A stretch of DNA of 43,605 bases from positions 1-43,605 of the forward strand of contig CALFZO010000138.1 of assembly GCA_937952305.1 (NCBI GenBank), read 5' to 3'. The notes beneath the pieces were generated by a model. The model searched no databases. It saw nothing but the letters and a program-made list of their open reading frames with translations, and had not been told where the DNA came from. Source of the DNA: an uncultured Anaerolineales bacterium. GTDB taxonomy: Bacteria > Chloroflexota > Anaerolineae > Anaerolineales > UBA6663. Position numbers and translations under genes: made by a program. Positions within the stretch are counted from its first letter, which is position 1. Each line of letters begins with the position of its first letter. This document shows, in pieces, positions 1 through 6,901 of this stretch.

Positions 1-703
1 CGGTACAGATATCCGGCTGGAGCGGCTTGCAGTCGCCGAGCGCCAGGCAGATGCCTTCAAAGGGGTCCGGTGTGTCATCTGGATCTCCTGGATTGAACGT
101 GGCTGGTGCACATACGTTAGCAAGCGCTGGCGGACAGTTCCCGGCATTGAAGGAAAAGATGCCGGTGGCCAGGAAGAGGGTGCCTTCGTCGATCTGGTCG
201 GCGCCGAACAACCCGTTGAGTTGGATGTTTAGGTTCAGCCAGAACAGGGGATCGGGGCTCCACTCGGCGGGGTCCATCATCTGTTCCGACGTGATGCCCA
301 TGTTCTCGAAGACCCCCAACACTGCCGGGATTTGAAGCAGGCCGCTGAGCAAATAACCGTCCGGTTGAGTGTTGAACGGGTTCTCGCCGGTAACGGCCAT
401 CATGACGGCGGTGTAGGGGTTGGGGACAACGATGGTTTCGCCATCCGGACCGCTGTAGGTGTTGAAGACATAGCAGCCGGCGCAGATGGCCGCGCCGCCC
501 GGCAGTTGTGCTTCGAAGGACGGCAGGCCCTCCGGCTGGACGAACACCGGCTCGCCCGGCGTCCATTGGGACGGATTAAGTTGGTAGCTGCCATTTGCGC
601 CGATGGTGATCCCGGGCGGCAAGTTGTCCTGAGCCAGTGCAACGCCGGCCGTGTGCCCAATAAAGATGGCTATCGCTGTGAGGATGAAGAGCAGCCTGGT
701 CAT
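1..703 (-). CDS. Secreted protein of unknown function, 3' end outside window
   Basis: An open frame runs from an ATG at 703 to the window edge without a stop (234 codons seen). The first 24 residues form a classical Sec signal peptide: Arg at position 3, a hydrophobic core, then a GVALA-QD cleavage site. The mature part is rich in Asn, Pro and Gly and has several closely spaced Cys residues (ICAGC, CPPALANVC, CLALGDC), which suggests an exported disulfide-bonded protein. Its ATG overlaps the stop of the TcpC-like gene upstream (ATGA, 700-703), so the two are co-translated. I do not recognise the family. Its position next to a TcpC-like protein and in an apparent mobile element suggests a conjugation or cell-surface role, but that is only inference. 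Confidence 0.8.
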   Translation of the reverse strand, partial: MTRLLFILTAIAIFIGHTAGVALAQDNLPPGITIGANGSYQLNPSQWTPGEPVFVQPEGLPSFEAQLPGGAAICAGCYVFNTYSGPDGETIVVPNPYTAVMMAVTGENPFNTQPDGYLLSGLLQIPAVLGVFENMGITSEQMMDPAEWSPDPLFWLNLNIQLNGLFGADQIDEGTLFLATGIFSFNAGNCPPALANVCAPATFNPGDPDDTPDPFEGICLALGDCKPLQPDICT

Positions 704-1251
704 TGGCTGCCTCCACGTTGCTTGAACAGCTCAACGCTCTGATCGGACAACGTGGTGACGACCTTCCATTCGCCACCGTCGCGTGGGCGTTCCAAGAGGA
801 TGTTTAGGTCTGCTGAGTTGGCGGTCATACCCGGCCAGCGTGCCGCTGGCGCCAGAGTCACCCGGACCCGCTCAATGCGCCAGGCGTGGGGCGCCGGCAC
901 CTGGCCTTCGCCTTCGGCGGCCGGGCCGAGGGCCTCGGCGCTGACCTGTTCGGAGGTGTTGGCAAACCTGGCCGACGCTATGCTTTTCCACACGACTGGG
1001 GCAAATTGCGTTTTCACCGTGATGAAACCGGGTTCAGTCATCAGGGGCTGGAGTCGGCCCAGCCAGGCCTGCTGATCGCGGTAGTCCACGGTGTAGTAGG
1101 CCCGGGCGAAGTCGGCGACGACCAGCTCCGGCGTGGCCTCGGCCGCGCTGGAGGCCATCAGCCAACCAGGGAGCAAGGTCGTCGCAGCCACTATGACCGC
1201 CGCTAGCGTGGCAACGCCGATCAGGAGTCTGCGGTTGAGGGTGATGGTCAC
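700..1251 (-). CDS. TcpC/NTF2-like membrane-anchored protein
   Basis: 183 aa. The start is GTG at 1251, chosen because GGAG lies 8 nt upstream and the nearby ATG in another frame meets a stop at once. One N-terminal transmembrane helix (about residues 9-32) is followed by an extracytoplasmic domain with the FARAYYTVDYRDQQAWLGRL pattern seen in TcpC/VirB8-like NTF2-fold proteins of Gram-positive conjugation systems, where a short helix is followed by a curved sheet. The sheet part includes a valine-rich strand and ends in a charged tail. The gene overlaps the secreted-protein gene by four bases. Known TcpC proteins assemble in the membrane channel of conjugative plasmids; the match here is by pattern only and is moderate. 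An unrelated NTF2-like lipoprotein-type protein is the main alternative. Confidence 0.8.
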   Translation of the reverse strand: MTITLNRRLLIGVATLAAVIVAATTLLPGWLMASSAAEATPELVVADFARAYYTVDYRDQQAWLGRLQPLMTEPGFITVKTQFAPVVWKSIASARFANTSEQVSAEALGPAAEGEGQVPAPHAWRIERVRVTLAPAARWPGMTANSADLNILLERPRDGGEWKVVTTLSDQSVELFKQRGGSQ

Positions 1252-1276
1252 GTCATTTTCTCCTTGTGTGGCAACG

Positions 1277-1309
1277 AAAAAGGAGCGGACAGGTGCCGTC
1301 CGCTCCTTT
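1277..1309 (-). terminator. Intrinsic terminator after the LysM-CAP gene
   Basis: A perfect 12-bp stem (1279-1290 with 1298-1309) has a 7-nt loop, and on the minus strand the stem is followed by a T tract (AAAA at 1277-1280 on the plus strand). It lies 82 bases past the stop of the LysM-CAP gene and before the start of the TcpC-like gene, so it marks the 3' end of the ParM operon. Confidence 0.85.
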
Positions 1310-1390
1310 ACGATCGATTATTCAGATGGTTGGTGTCAGGCTCCCGCCAAATCAGGAGGACTCAAGCTACCTCAGTTGTGCCTCTCGGGA

Positions 1391-2248
1391 TTACTTGAAA
1401 ATCTGTACTGCAAAAGCAAGGTCTGAGGATCGAAATCGACACACACCAACTCCAATACCCATCCAGCCGCTTCGCACCATATTGTCATGATGAGCAGGGC
1501 TGCTAACCCACTGATTGACAAACCCGGCAGCGGTTTGACCAAAATGCCAGCCTGCGATATTTTCGCCACACCAGGTGCATCCGCTCATAGCGAAACCGGC
1601 ATGACTGAAATCTTCAATAAGGTCACATGAACGTTGACGTGCCAACGTCGTCAATTCATCGTCGCTCGTCAACAATGTCAGGCCATCTCGCGCCCGCTCC
1701 TCATTCGTCAGCCGGACAATCTCCAGCGCAGCCTCTTCATCGAAATAGCCCTCTGCCGCCGGCTTGGATGCTGTTGTGTCTATGGCCGGCGCCAGCTCTG
1801 CGGCGGGGCGGATCGTGTTGGCCGTTGGCCGTGACGCCGGCATGACCAGCGCCCAGCCGGCTACAATCACACGCCCCTGGCTTTCTGCCAGTCCGGGGTA
1901 AGTGGCGGCGTTTAGCTGGATCAATGTTTCCACAGTCGTGTCATGGGCCGCCGCGATCCCGCTGAGCGTGTCTCCGGCCCGAACTACATACGTGGCCGTT
2001 TCGACCTCGGGCGCGCCCGTCTGGCCCCAGCCGCTCAAATCGACTTGTACTGGCCAGCAAGCCGTCAGCGCCAACATCAATGTTGCTATCCCAATCGAGG
2101 GTGCCCACGGTCGTCCTGGCGCACCTCTTCTGCTGCACTGGCCCCAAACGCGCGACACTCTAGAGAACCTTGATACCAGAGTCAATAGGGCCCGCGAAAA
2201 CTGCACCATTTGCCGCTTTTGCTCCAACATGTCGATGACCAATTCCAT
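1391..2248 (-). CDS. LysM and CAP-domain (SCP/PR-1) lipoprotein
   Basis: 285 aa as drawn. A hydrophobic stretch ends in the lipobox LTAC (Cys64), so the mature protein is probably a lipid-anchored surface protein; the unusually long N-terminus before it means the true start may be further in, and no start has a good ribosome-binding site. A LysM domain (about 86-137, TYVVRAGDTLSGIA) would bind peptidoglycan. Residues about 173-285 form a CAP domain, with the family signatures TNEERARDGL, SHAGF, GENIAGW and SPAHHDNM. Bacterial CAP proteins are secreted and of unclear biochemical role. The gene starts 16 bases after the preceding stop and is the last gene of the ParM operon, ended by the 1277 terminator. 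Confidence 0.88.
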   Translation of the reverse strand: MELVIDMLEQKRQMVQFSRALLTLVSRFSRVSRVWGQCSRRGAPGRPWAPSIGIATLMLALTACWPVQVDLSGWGQTGAPEVETATYVVRAGDTLSGIAAAHDTTVETLIQLNAATYPGLAESQGRVIVAGWALVMPASRPTANTIRPAAELAPAIDTTASKPAAEGYFDEEAALEIVRLTNEERARDGLTLLTSDDELTTLARQRSCDLIEDFSHAGFAMSGCTWCGENIAGWHFGQTAAGFVNQWVSSPAHHDNMVRSGWMGIGVGVCRFRSSDLAFAVQIFK

Positions 2249-2264
2249 GATTCGCCGACTAGTA

Positions 2265-3554
2265 TCAACGTTGATACAGCCAGATCGAGCCGTCCGGGCC
2301 GCGCTTGCCCTTCAAACAGTCATTCACATTGAACACCAGCAGACGGAAAGAAGCGTGCATTCGGACCAGGTTGATCTCGGTCGTCAGCCGGCTTTGGATT
2401 GCCTGGGTGGTCGTGATGAGGCGCAGGGCCCCTCCACCGACCTGCGCCGCCTGGCGCCAGCGCTCGTCCCGCGGCAATAGGGTTCCCTCGCGCTCGCACT
2501 CAATGTAAACGATGCCGGCGCCTGAGTCCCGGGCACTGAGCGCCGGGCTGTACGTGACGCCATTCGGCAAGGCCACCGGTGTGGGAAATGGGCACACATC
2601 ACTATAACCGTTGGCCTGCAGCAATTCGGCCGCGTGGAGCACCAGGCTGATCGTCTCAGGGCTCAGTTGCCGCCGGCTGCCCTCCGCGTATTCCGGCGCC
2701 GCCAGGCGACAGCCGAGCAGTTGCGCTTGCGCCCGGCCTGGCTCCGTCAGCTCCATCAGTTGTGCCGGCGCGTCGGACCACTCTCGGCGCACCGTCTGGA
2801 CACGCAAATAACCTACCGCGACGGCCGCGTCGACGACCTGACGGAAAACATCACTTCTGCGGTCGAGGCCCCACAGAGCGGACAACTTCTCCCGAACCCG
2901 ATTGGCCCGCGCCAGCCCGGTTGTGGCCAGGACGCGCACCAGATCATCCAGGCGCGCCGGATCGACTTTGGGCGTAGGCTCGCTTTCCGGGGGCGGGCTC
3001 ACAGTCGCCGGCAAGTTGGTCTCCAATCCCAGCCTCAGCTGCGACCCCGGTTCAACCGCAGTTGCTGGCGCCGCTTCAAGCGGCGGCTTGATCCCCGCCG
3101 CCTGGCGCTGTTCTTCCAGCAGATGGTTGTATGCTAATTGCAGGGTTTCGTACCGGCGGATAGCCTGCTCGGCTTTGAGCAGCCGTTCGCGGGCTTTGTC
3201 GGAGATGAAATCGATCCATTGCTCGGCCATCCAATCGTCCAGCGCCTGGCCTTTTGTGCGGCGTTCCTGGTCGAGCGCCGCTGGGCAAATGACCTCCGCC
3301 AACAGCCTCGCCTGGCGCTGCAGATCCGCGACCCGGCGGTTCGCCGTCGCCAGCAAGCGCTCACGCTGGTCCAGCAGTTGGGTGAGATGCGCGGCCGCAA
3401 CGGATACCTCCGCCTTGGTTGGAGCCGCGGCGTCATCGACCCTGGCGGTGGTTGTCGGTTCCGCCGGCGCCGCCAGGCCGCCTGACCTTTGGCCTGGGTC
3501 GAACCCGGCGTCGGAGTCATCAGTCGTCAAAGAACGAATCTGGAAAAGGCTCAT
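2265..3554 (-). CDS. Coiled-coil, winged-helix and nuclease-like protein
   Basis: 429 aa from ATG 3554; the frame stays open upstream to 4097, but that part is an antisense-like shadow of the preceding gene. The first 50 residues are low-complexity. Residues about 55-150 are charged helices likely to form a coiled coil. Residues about 195-280 read as a winged-helix domain (LARANRVREKLSALWGLD, then VVDAAVAVGYLRV). The C-terminal 140 residues, with an AELLQANGYSDV helix, GIVYIECERE strand and ERWRQAA helix, resemble a PD-(D/E)XK-type nuclease fold as found in replication-relaxation and plasmid transfer proteins, but the usual Lys is replaced by Glu in IECE, so catalysis is doubtful. Fifth gene of the ParM operon, 13 bases after the one-TM gene. 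A DNA-handling role is inferred. Confidence 0.8.
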   Translation of the reverse strand: MSLFQIRSLTTDDSDAGFDPGQRSGGLAAPAEPTTTARVDDAAAPTKAEVSVAAAHLTQLLDQRERLLATANRRVADLQRQARLLAEVICPAALDQERRTKGQALDDWMAEQWIDFISDKARERLLKAEQAIRRYETLQLAYNHLLEEQRQAAGIKPPLEAAPATAVEPGSQLRLGLETNLPATVSPPPESEPTPKVDPARLDDLVRVLATTGLARANRVREKLSALWGLDRRSDVFRQVVDAAVAVGYLRVQTVRREWSDAPAQLMELTEPGRAQAQLLGCRLAAPEYAEGSRRQLSPETISLVLHAAELLQANGYSDVCPFPTPVALPNGVTYSPALSARDSGAGIVYIECEREGTLLPRDERWRQAAQVGGGALRLITTTQAIQSRLTTEINLVRMHASFRLLVFNVNDCLKGKRGPDGSIWLYQR

Positions 3555-3567
3555 GGGCGGTCTCACT

Positions 3568-4104
3568 TCACGGATTGGCCGGCGCGGTGGCGGGCGCCGT
3601 CCGCGCCAGCCATTGGTTGGCCTCCAGGCTGGCCAGGGCCGCCCGCGCTTCGGCCAGGTTCGCCTGCGCGGCGGCCAGGTTTTCGTCGGTCGGCGCGGAC
3701 AACCAGCGATTGGCCGCCATCGCGGCCGCGGTGTATTGCGTGGCTGCGGTGATGGCCTGCTCGCGCAAACCGAGCAGCGTCGCCGGCGCCTCTCGGCCAT
3801 CCACCTGCCGGGCCAGGTCCAACGCCTGGTCGAAGGCGGACTGGGCCTGGCGGCTCTGCGGGAGCAGATCGGTTGACCGGGAGGCCACCACCAGGCCGAG
3901 GGCGCTGTCCAATTCCCGCCAGGCCTGCGCCCAGCCCGCCGCCGACTGGCGATAGGCCTCGACCGCGCGCACGTCCGGGAACCATAGCCGCGGCCGGCCG
4001 GCGTCGTCTCGCGGGGACAGACCATAGCCAAGCGCCAGGAGCAGGGCCAGCCCGGCCAGCGCCGCCAATCCCCATAGGCTGCTGCGGCGGATTTCAATCT
4101 CCAT
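3568..4104 (-). CDS. Single-TM helical protein, unknown
   Basis: 178 aa from ATG 4104, which has GAGG 7 nt upstream and overlaps the end of the tandem-SSB gene by 11 bases; the longer open frame to 4269 lies inside that gene and is not used. Residues 10-29 form one transmembrane helix (LWGLAALAGLALLLALGYGL). The rest is almost all helical and Ala-rich, with repeated ANQWLARTA/ANRWLSAPT-like segments near the C-terminus (about 130-170), consistent with a periplasmic or extracellular helical bundle. I do not recognise the family. Its place between the ssDNA-binding and nuclease-like genes suggests a membrane component of the same plasmid-type machinery. Confidence 0.8.
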   Translation of the reverse strand: MEIEIRRSSLWGLAALAGLALLLALGYGLSPRDDAGRPRLWFPDVRAVEAYRQSAAGWAQAWRELDSALGLVVASRSTDLLPQSRQAQSAFDQALDLARQVDGREAPATLLGLREQAITAATQYTAAAMAANRWLSAPTDENLAAAQANLAEARAALASLEANQWLARTAPATAPANP

Positions 4105-5005
4105 GAGCTGCCTCACACTTCGCAAGTGCAGGCCAAGCTTCAGCCGCCACGGCCTCGCCCAGGCTGCCCTCCGCCAGCAATCGCTCGCGATAGGCATCAC
4201 CGGCCGCGAAATCCGAGCCGGGGCCGCAGACGATGGAGGCAGCGTTAATCTCCTGGACCCGGCGTTCACGCTTCACCTCCCGGTCGAAGTAGTGGCGCTC
4301 CTCCGTCCAGCCGTCGATGGCCACCTGGGCCTCGGCCTGCAGGTAGCGGCTGTACAGCAGCGCCCGCTGCCCGTAGACCGACACCGCGAGGTGATCGATT
4401 AGGCGATTACGCAGCGGGTCCGGCAGATCGCTCCGGCGCAGCTGGCCGTCTGGGGCGGCATACGGCGCCAGTTCGGCGCTAATCTGGTGGAACCCGCGCG
4501 GCACCCGCACCCGCATTCGCAAACACGGGATGGCGTTGTGCAATAACTCGAACAGCGGGTCTTTCTCCAGCCAGCCCATTACGTGCACCCGGTTTACCGG
4601 CGCCGGCCCGGCGCCGGTAAACCCGATGGGGATCAGGTGATTGGCGTTGATCTCCTGGGTCACCCGATAGCGGCCAATCTCGCGGTCAAAGAAACGACGC
4701 GCCTCGGTCCAACCGTCGACGGCCACGCACGCGCCGGCGCCCAATCCGCCCGCCCATTCGGCCGCCCGCGGCCCGTAGGCCGTCACCTGCAGCAGGTCCT
4801 TGAACTCCTTCTTCAGCTCCGGCGGGATCTGATTGCGCGCCACGCGCCCGTCGGCGCCGGCATAGGGCAGGAACCTGGCGCTCACATGCTCCGGGCTGCG
4901 CGGCACGATGACGCTGGCCCTCATACAAGGCGTGTTGTCCTTGAGCAGGTCGAACCTGGCGTCTGCCGCCAGGTGCCCGATTACAAAAACTCGATTTGTC
5001 GTCAT
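4094..5005 (-). CDS. Tandem two-OB-fold SSB-like protein
   Basis: 303 aa, ATG preceded by GGAGGAG. The protein is an internal duplication. Repeat 1 (about 4-128) and repeat 2 (about 138-260) share the same order: NRVFVIGHL / NRVHVMGWL, a Cys-Met/Leu-Arg strand, LPYAGADGR / LAPYAAPDGQ, LLQVTAYG / HLAVSVYG, CVAVDGWTEARRFFDRE / QVAIDGWTEERHYFDRE, and TQEINA / VQEINA. This is the layout of bacterial single-stranded DNA-binding proteins (first strand, a variable loop, the VxxYG strand, the GWTE strand, a final strand). Bacterial SSB is normally one OB fold that forms a tetramer; two OB folds per chain recalls Deinococcus-Thermus SSB, which works as a dimer. There is no acidic DDDIPF-type SSB tip. 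It sits 21 bases after the ParR-like gene. ssDNA binding during transfer or replication is the likely role. Confidence 0.88.
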   Translation of the reverse strand: MTTNRVFVIGHLAADARFDLLKDNTPCMRASVIVPRSPEHVSARFLPYAGADGRVARNQIPPELKKEFKDLLQVTAYGPRAAEWAGGLGAGACVAVDGWTEARRFFDREIGRYRVTQEINANHLIPIGFTGAGPAPVNRVHVMGWLEKDPLFELLHNAIPCLRMRVRVPRGFHQISAELAPYAAPDGQLRRSDLPDPLRNRLIDHLAVSVYGQRALLYSRYLQAEAQVAIDGWTEERHYFDREVKRERRVQEINAASIVCGPGSDFAAGDAYRERLLAEGSLGEAVAAEAWPALAKCEAAHGD

Positions 5006-5026
5006 GCCGCAGGCTCCTCCGCTTCC

Positions 5027-5326
5027 CTAGAGCAAATCCTTGAGCGCCGCGTAAATCTCTTCCTCGACCGGCGGCTCCAGGCCCGCGGTGAGCCGCGGGA
5101 GCAGGCCCGGCACCTCTCCGGACAGGCAGGCCCGGGCGAGTTGGACGATCGTCGCCGCCCGGCTGCCGGCCGGGACGGCCCGGAAGAAGTTGATCACGTC
5201 GTCGTGCTGGCCGGCCCGCAGCTTCAGCTTGATCGGGATCTCGACCAGCGGCAAATTCACACGGCGCCTTCCGCGCCGGCGGGCGGGCTCGGGCAAGTCG
5301 CTCGGCATGTCAGGCTGCGGCTTCAT
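5027..5326 (-). CDS. ParR-like small basic/helical partner of ParM
   Basis: 99 aa from ATG 5326, which overlaps the end of the ParM-like gene by 17 bases; ATG 5308, just past that stop, is an alternative start. Neither has a clear ribosome-binding site, which fits translational coupling. After a Pro-rich start there is a very basic stretch (RRRGRRRVNLP) and then IKLKLRAGQHDDVINFFRAVP, which reads like the strand and helices of a small ribbon-helix-helix DNA-binding protein, followed by SRAATIVQLARACL. ParM systems nearly always have such a small adaptor gene (ParR/StbB) directly downstream, and that position is the main argument. Sequence similarity to any ParR was not tested. Confidence 0.72.
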   Translation of the reverse strand: MKPQPDMPSDLPEPARRRGRRRVNLPLVEIPIKLKLRAGQHDDVINFFRAVPAGSRAATIVQLARACLSGEVPGLLPRLTAGLEPPVEEEIYAALKDLL

Positions 5327-6401
5327 TGGGCGCGGCTGCCGAGGCGATCGCGGGGGCGTGTGTCTGATCCGTATCCGAGGCTGTCTCCGGCCCATACACC
5401 TGCAGACCGATCCGGCGCAGGCCTTGAGCGATCGCCAGGACCGGCTCGGATGGCACGTAGCACCGATGGCCAAAGGTGCGCATGAGCCATTCCTGGGTCT
5501 GATACACGCCGCCGCCGACCACGATGATTTTCGGGAGGCGCGGCCAGACGTCATCCCAGACGTTTTCAATCAGGGAGCGCAGATCGTTGTGCCAGGCGGC
5601 TTTCGCCTCGGTCACGTCGAGCGTCCCGGCGCGCAGCATCTCGTCCAGCTCCCCGAGTTTGTAGTGCCGGCGTTCCTGGCGTTTGGCGAGCTCGGCCAGC
5701 CGGTGCACGCCGATCGCGGCGTTGCCGGCCCGGTTGGGGACGGGGGCGTAGTTGCGGAAGATTTCGAGCTCCACCGTGCGGAAGCCGATCGAGATGACGC
5801 CGATTTCGCCCTTCGCCTCCGGCACCCGGGCCGCGATCAACCGCCCGTCGCTGTCCAGGGCATAACTGTACAGCGCGCCCTTGCCCTGGCGCGTCGCGCG
5901 AGCCTGCGCCACGGTGACCGCGTAAGGCTTGCGCTGCCGCCCGACATACCAGCGATGCTCGCCCGTCAGCCAGCCTTCGATGGCCCGCTTGTTGGCTTCA
6001 CCCTGATCGCCTGAGACCGCGTCGAACGGCACGCCGGCCACCAGCTTGAGCGGCGCCTCAAACGGGCCGTGGCGGTGGATGTAGCGGGTCAGGGCGGCGT
6101 AGAAGGCGGCCCGGGCTTCGGGCACATCGGTCAGGCGCTCCACATCGCGAGCGTCCTGCCCATCGCCCCAATCCATGGCGCCTTTGCCCACCCAGAAGGC
6201 GGATTGGCCGTCCGGTTTGAGAGCGATCAACAGCGGCCGTGAATGGCTGGCCTCGGCCTCCAACCGCACATCATCGGCCGTGACCTTATTGCCGTCATAC
6301 AGGGCAACGTGGGCCGGCAAGTGAATATCGCCTTTGCGGCCGCTCAGTTTCGCAGCCCCAAGGCCCATGTCATAGCTCATCCCTTCGTATTGGAGGCTCA
6401 T
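5310..6401 (-). CDS. ParM/Alp-like plasmid-segregation actin
   Basis: 363 aa, ATG 6401 with AAGGAG 9 nt upstream. The actin-fold marks are visible: phosphate-1 DMGLGAAK (11-18), phosphate-2 region GVISIGFRT (201-209), and the adenosine-binding KIIVVGGGVY (291-300). Known relatives (ParM, AlfA, archaeal Ta0583-like proteins) form ATP-driven filaments that move plasmid copies apart when capped by ParR bound to parC. The order ParM then ParR supports this. One oddity: the second phosphate loop normally starts with Asp (DxGxxT), but here it reads SIGFRT with Ser204. First gene of a six-gene operon, about 150 bases downstream of a terminator and a c-di-GMP riboswitch on the same strand, so it is probably regulated by that leader. 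The last 25 residues are low-complexity. Confidence 0.88.
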   Translation of the reverse strand: MSLQYEGMSYDMGLGAAKLSGRKGDIHLPAHVALYDGNKVTADDVRLEAEASHSRPLLIALKPDGQSAFWVGKGAMDWGDGQDARDVERLTDVPEARAAFYAALTRYIHRHGPFEAPLKLVAGVPFDAVSGDQGEANKRAIEGWLTGEHRWYVGRQRKPYAVTVAQARATRQGKGALYSYALDSDGRLIAARVPEAKGEIGVISIGFRTVELEIFRNYAPVPNRAGNAAIGVHRLAELAKRQERRHYKLGELDEMLRAGTLDVTEAKAAWHNDLRSLIENVWDDVWPRLPKIIVVGGGVYQTQEWLMRTFGHRCYVPSEPVLAIAQGLRRIGLQVYGPETASDTDQTHAPAIASAAAPNEAAA

Positions 6402-6554
6402 TCACTTCATCTCCTTCCTGAGCTTGGCGCGCCGTCCATCGCCCGTCTCGCCGCCGTCGTGTTTGGCAGGCAGGCGCGTGAAGAGGCCCGCTCACGTGTT
6501 CGCGTGATCGTCACTGTCGCGGATGCCCGCTGTTCAGATGACCGGCCGAGGGCG

Positions 6555-6585
6555 CAAAAAGGCCTGGATGGCGGGCATCCAGGCC
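6555..6585 (-). terminator. Riboswitch-controlled intrinsic terminator of the ParM operon
   Basis: A perfect 10-bp stem (arms 6576-6585 and 6561-6570 on the plus strand) with a 5-nt loop is followed on the minus strand by a T5 tract (AAAAA at 6556-6560). It lies between the riboswitch and the ParM start. The 12 bases CCAGGCCGGAAG (plus, 6579-6590) cover its 5' arm and can pair instead with the aptamer's 3' end at 6639-6652 with a two-base bulge, which makes an antiterminator. It is therefore both a terminator and the expression platform. Confidence 0.85.
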
Positions 6586-6638
6586 GGAAGGCGACACAGT
6601 CTTGGGCGAATTGGAATACGTCCGGATCGTCTGCGTAA

Positions 6639-6731
6639 CTTCGGCGGCCTGGCAGTCATAGCCACGCCCCTCTCACGGCTTTAGACCCATTGCTTTGCGG
6701 CCCCGGCTTTCGCCGGGTGTGCCTTTATCGG
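6639..6731 (-). ncRNA. Cyclic-di-GMP-I (GEMM-I) riboswitch
   Basis: Read on the minus strand, this stretch follows the GEMM-I consensus in order: a GATAAAGGCACACC start (consensus GGCAAACC), a left hairpin CCCGGC-GAAA-GCCGGG with the conserved GAAA tetraloop, CGCAAAGC, then GGTCTAAAG (tetraloop receptor side), a variable hairpin, GGCTATGACTGCC, and the closing CAGGCCGCCGAAG. The family binds c-di-GMP in the cytoplasm and controls transcription or translation. It is followed by a terminator whose 5' arm is complementary to its 3' arm (see the terminator entry). I infer that ligand binding hides the 3' arm, so the terminator forms and the ParM operon is off; the sense of the switch is a prediction. 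No GGDEF or EAL gene is in this window. Confidence 0.93.
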
Positions 6732-6901
6732 TTGTTCATCAAACGGCGATAAGGATACTATTGCCTCGGTGTTTTTACCGAGTGACAGGTGTCATCGAAA
6801 GGCCCTGATGATGCTCCAATTCGGGGCAATTTCGAGATACCCGAAATGCGATTCTGGATTTCCGGAGGCTCGCTGACAGTGAACATGCGATGACTGGTCG
6901 A
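6732..6901. promoter_or_regulatory. Gene-free leader upstream of the riboswitch
   Basis: No open frame of note. An inverted repeat CTCGGT-g-TTTTT-ACCGAG at 6765-6782 has 6-bp arms and could be an operator or a weak hairpin. On the minus strand TAGTAT at about 6757-6752 is the best -10 candidate, without a clear -35, so the promoter of the riboswitch is only guessed. The 3' end of the 6902 gene lies at one side. Confidence 0.35.

Noticed and set aside
6402..6638. Small open frames between ParM and the riboswitch
   Set aside because: They run through the terminator and leader and lack start signals; also no clear parC-like iterons were found here.
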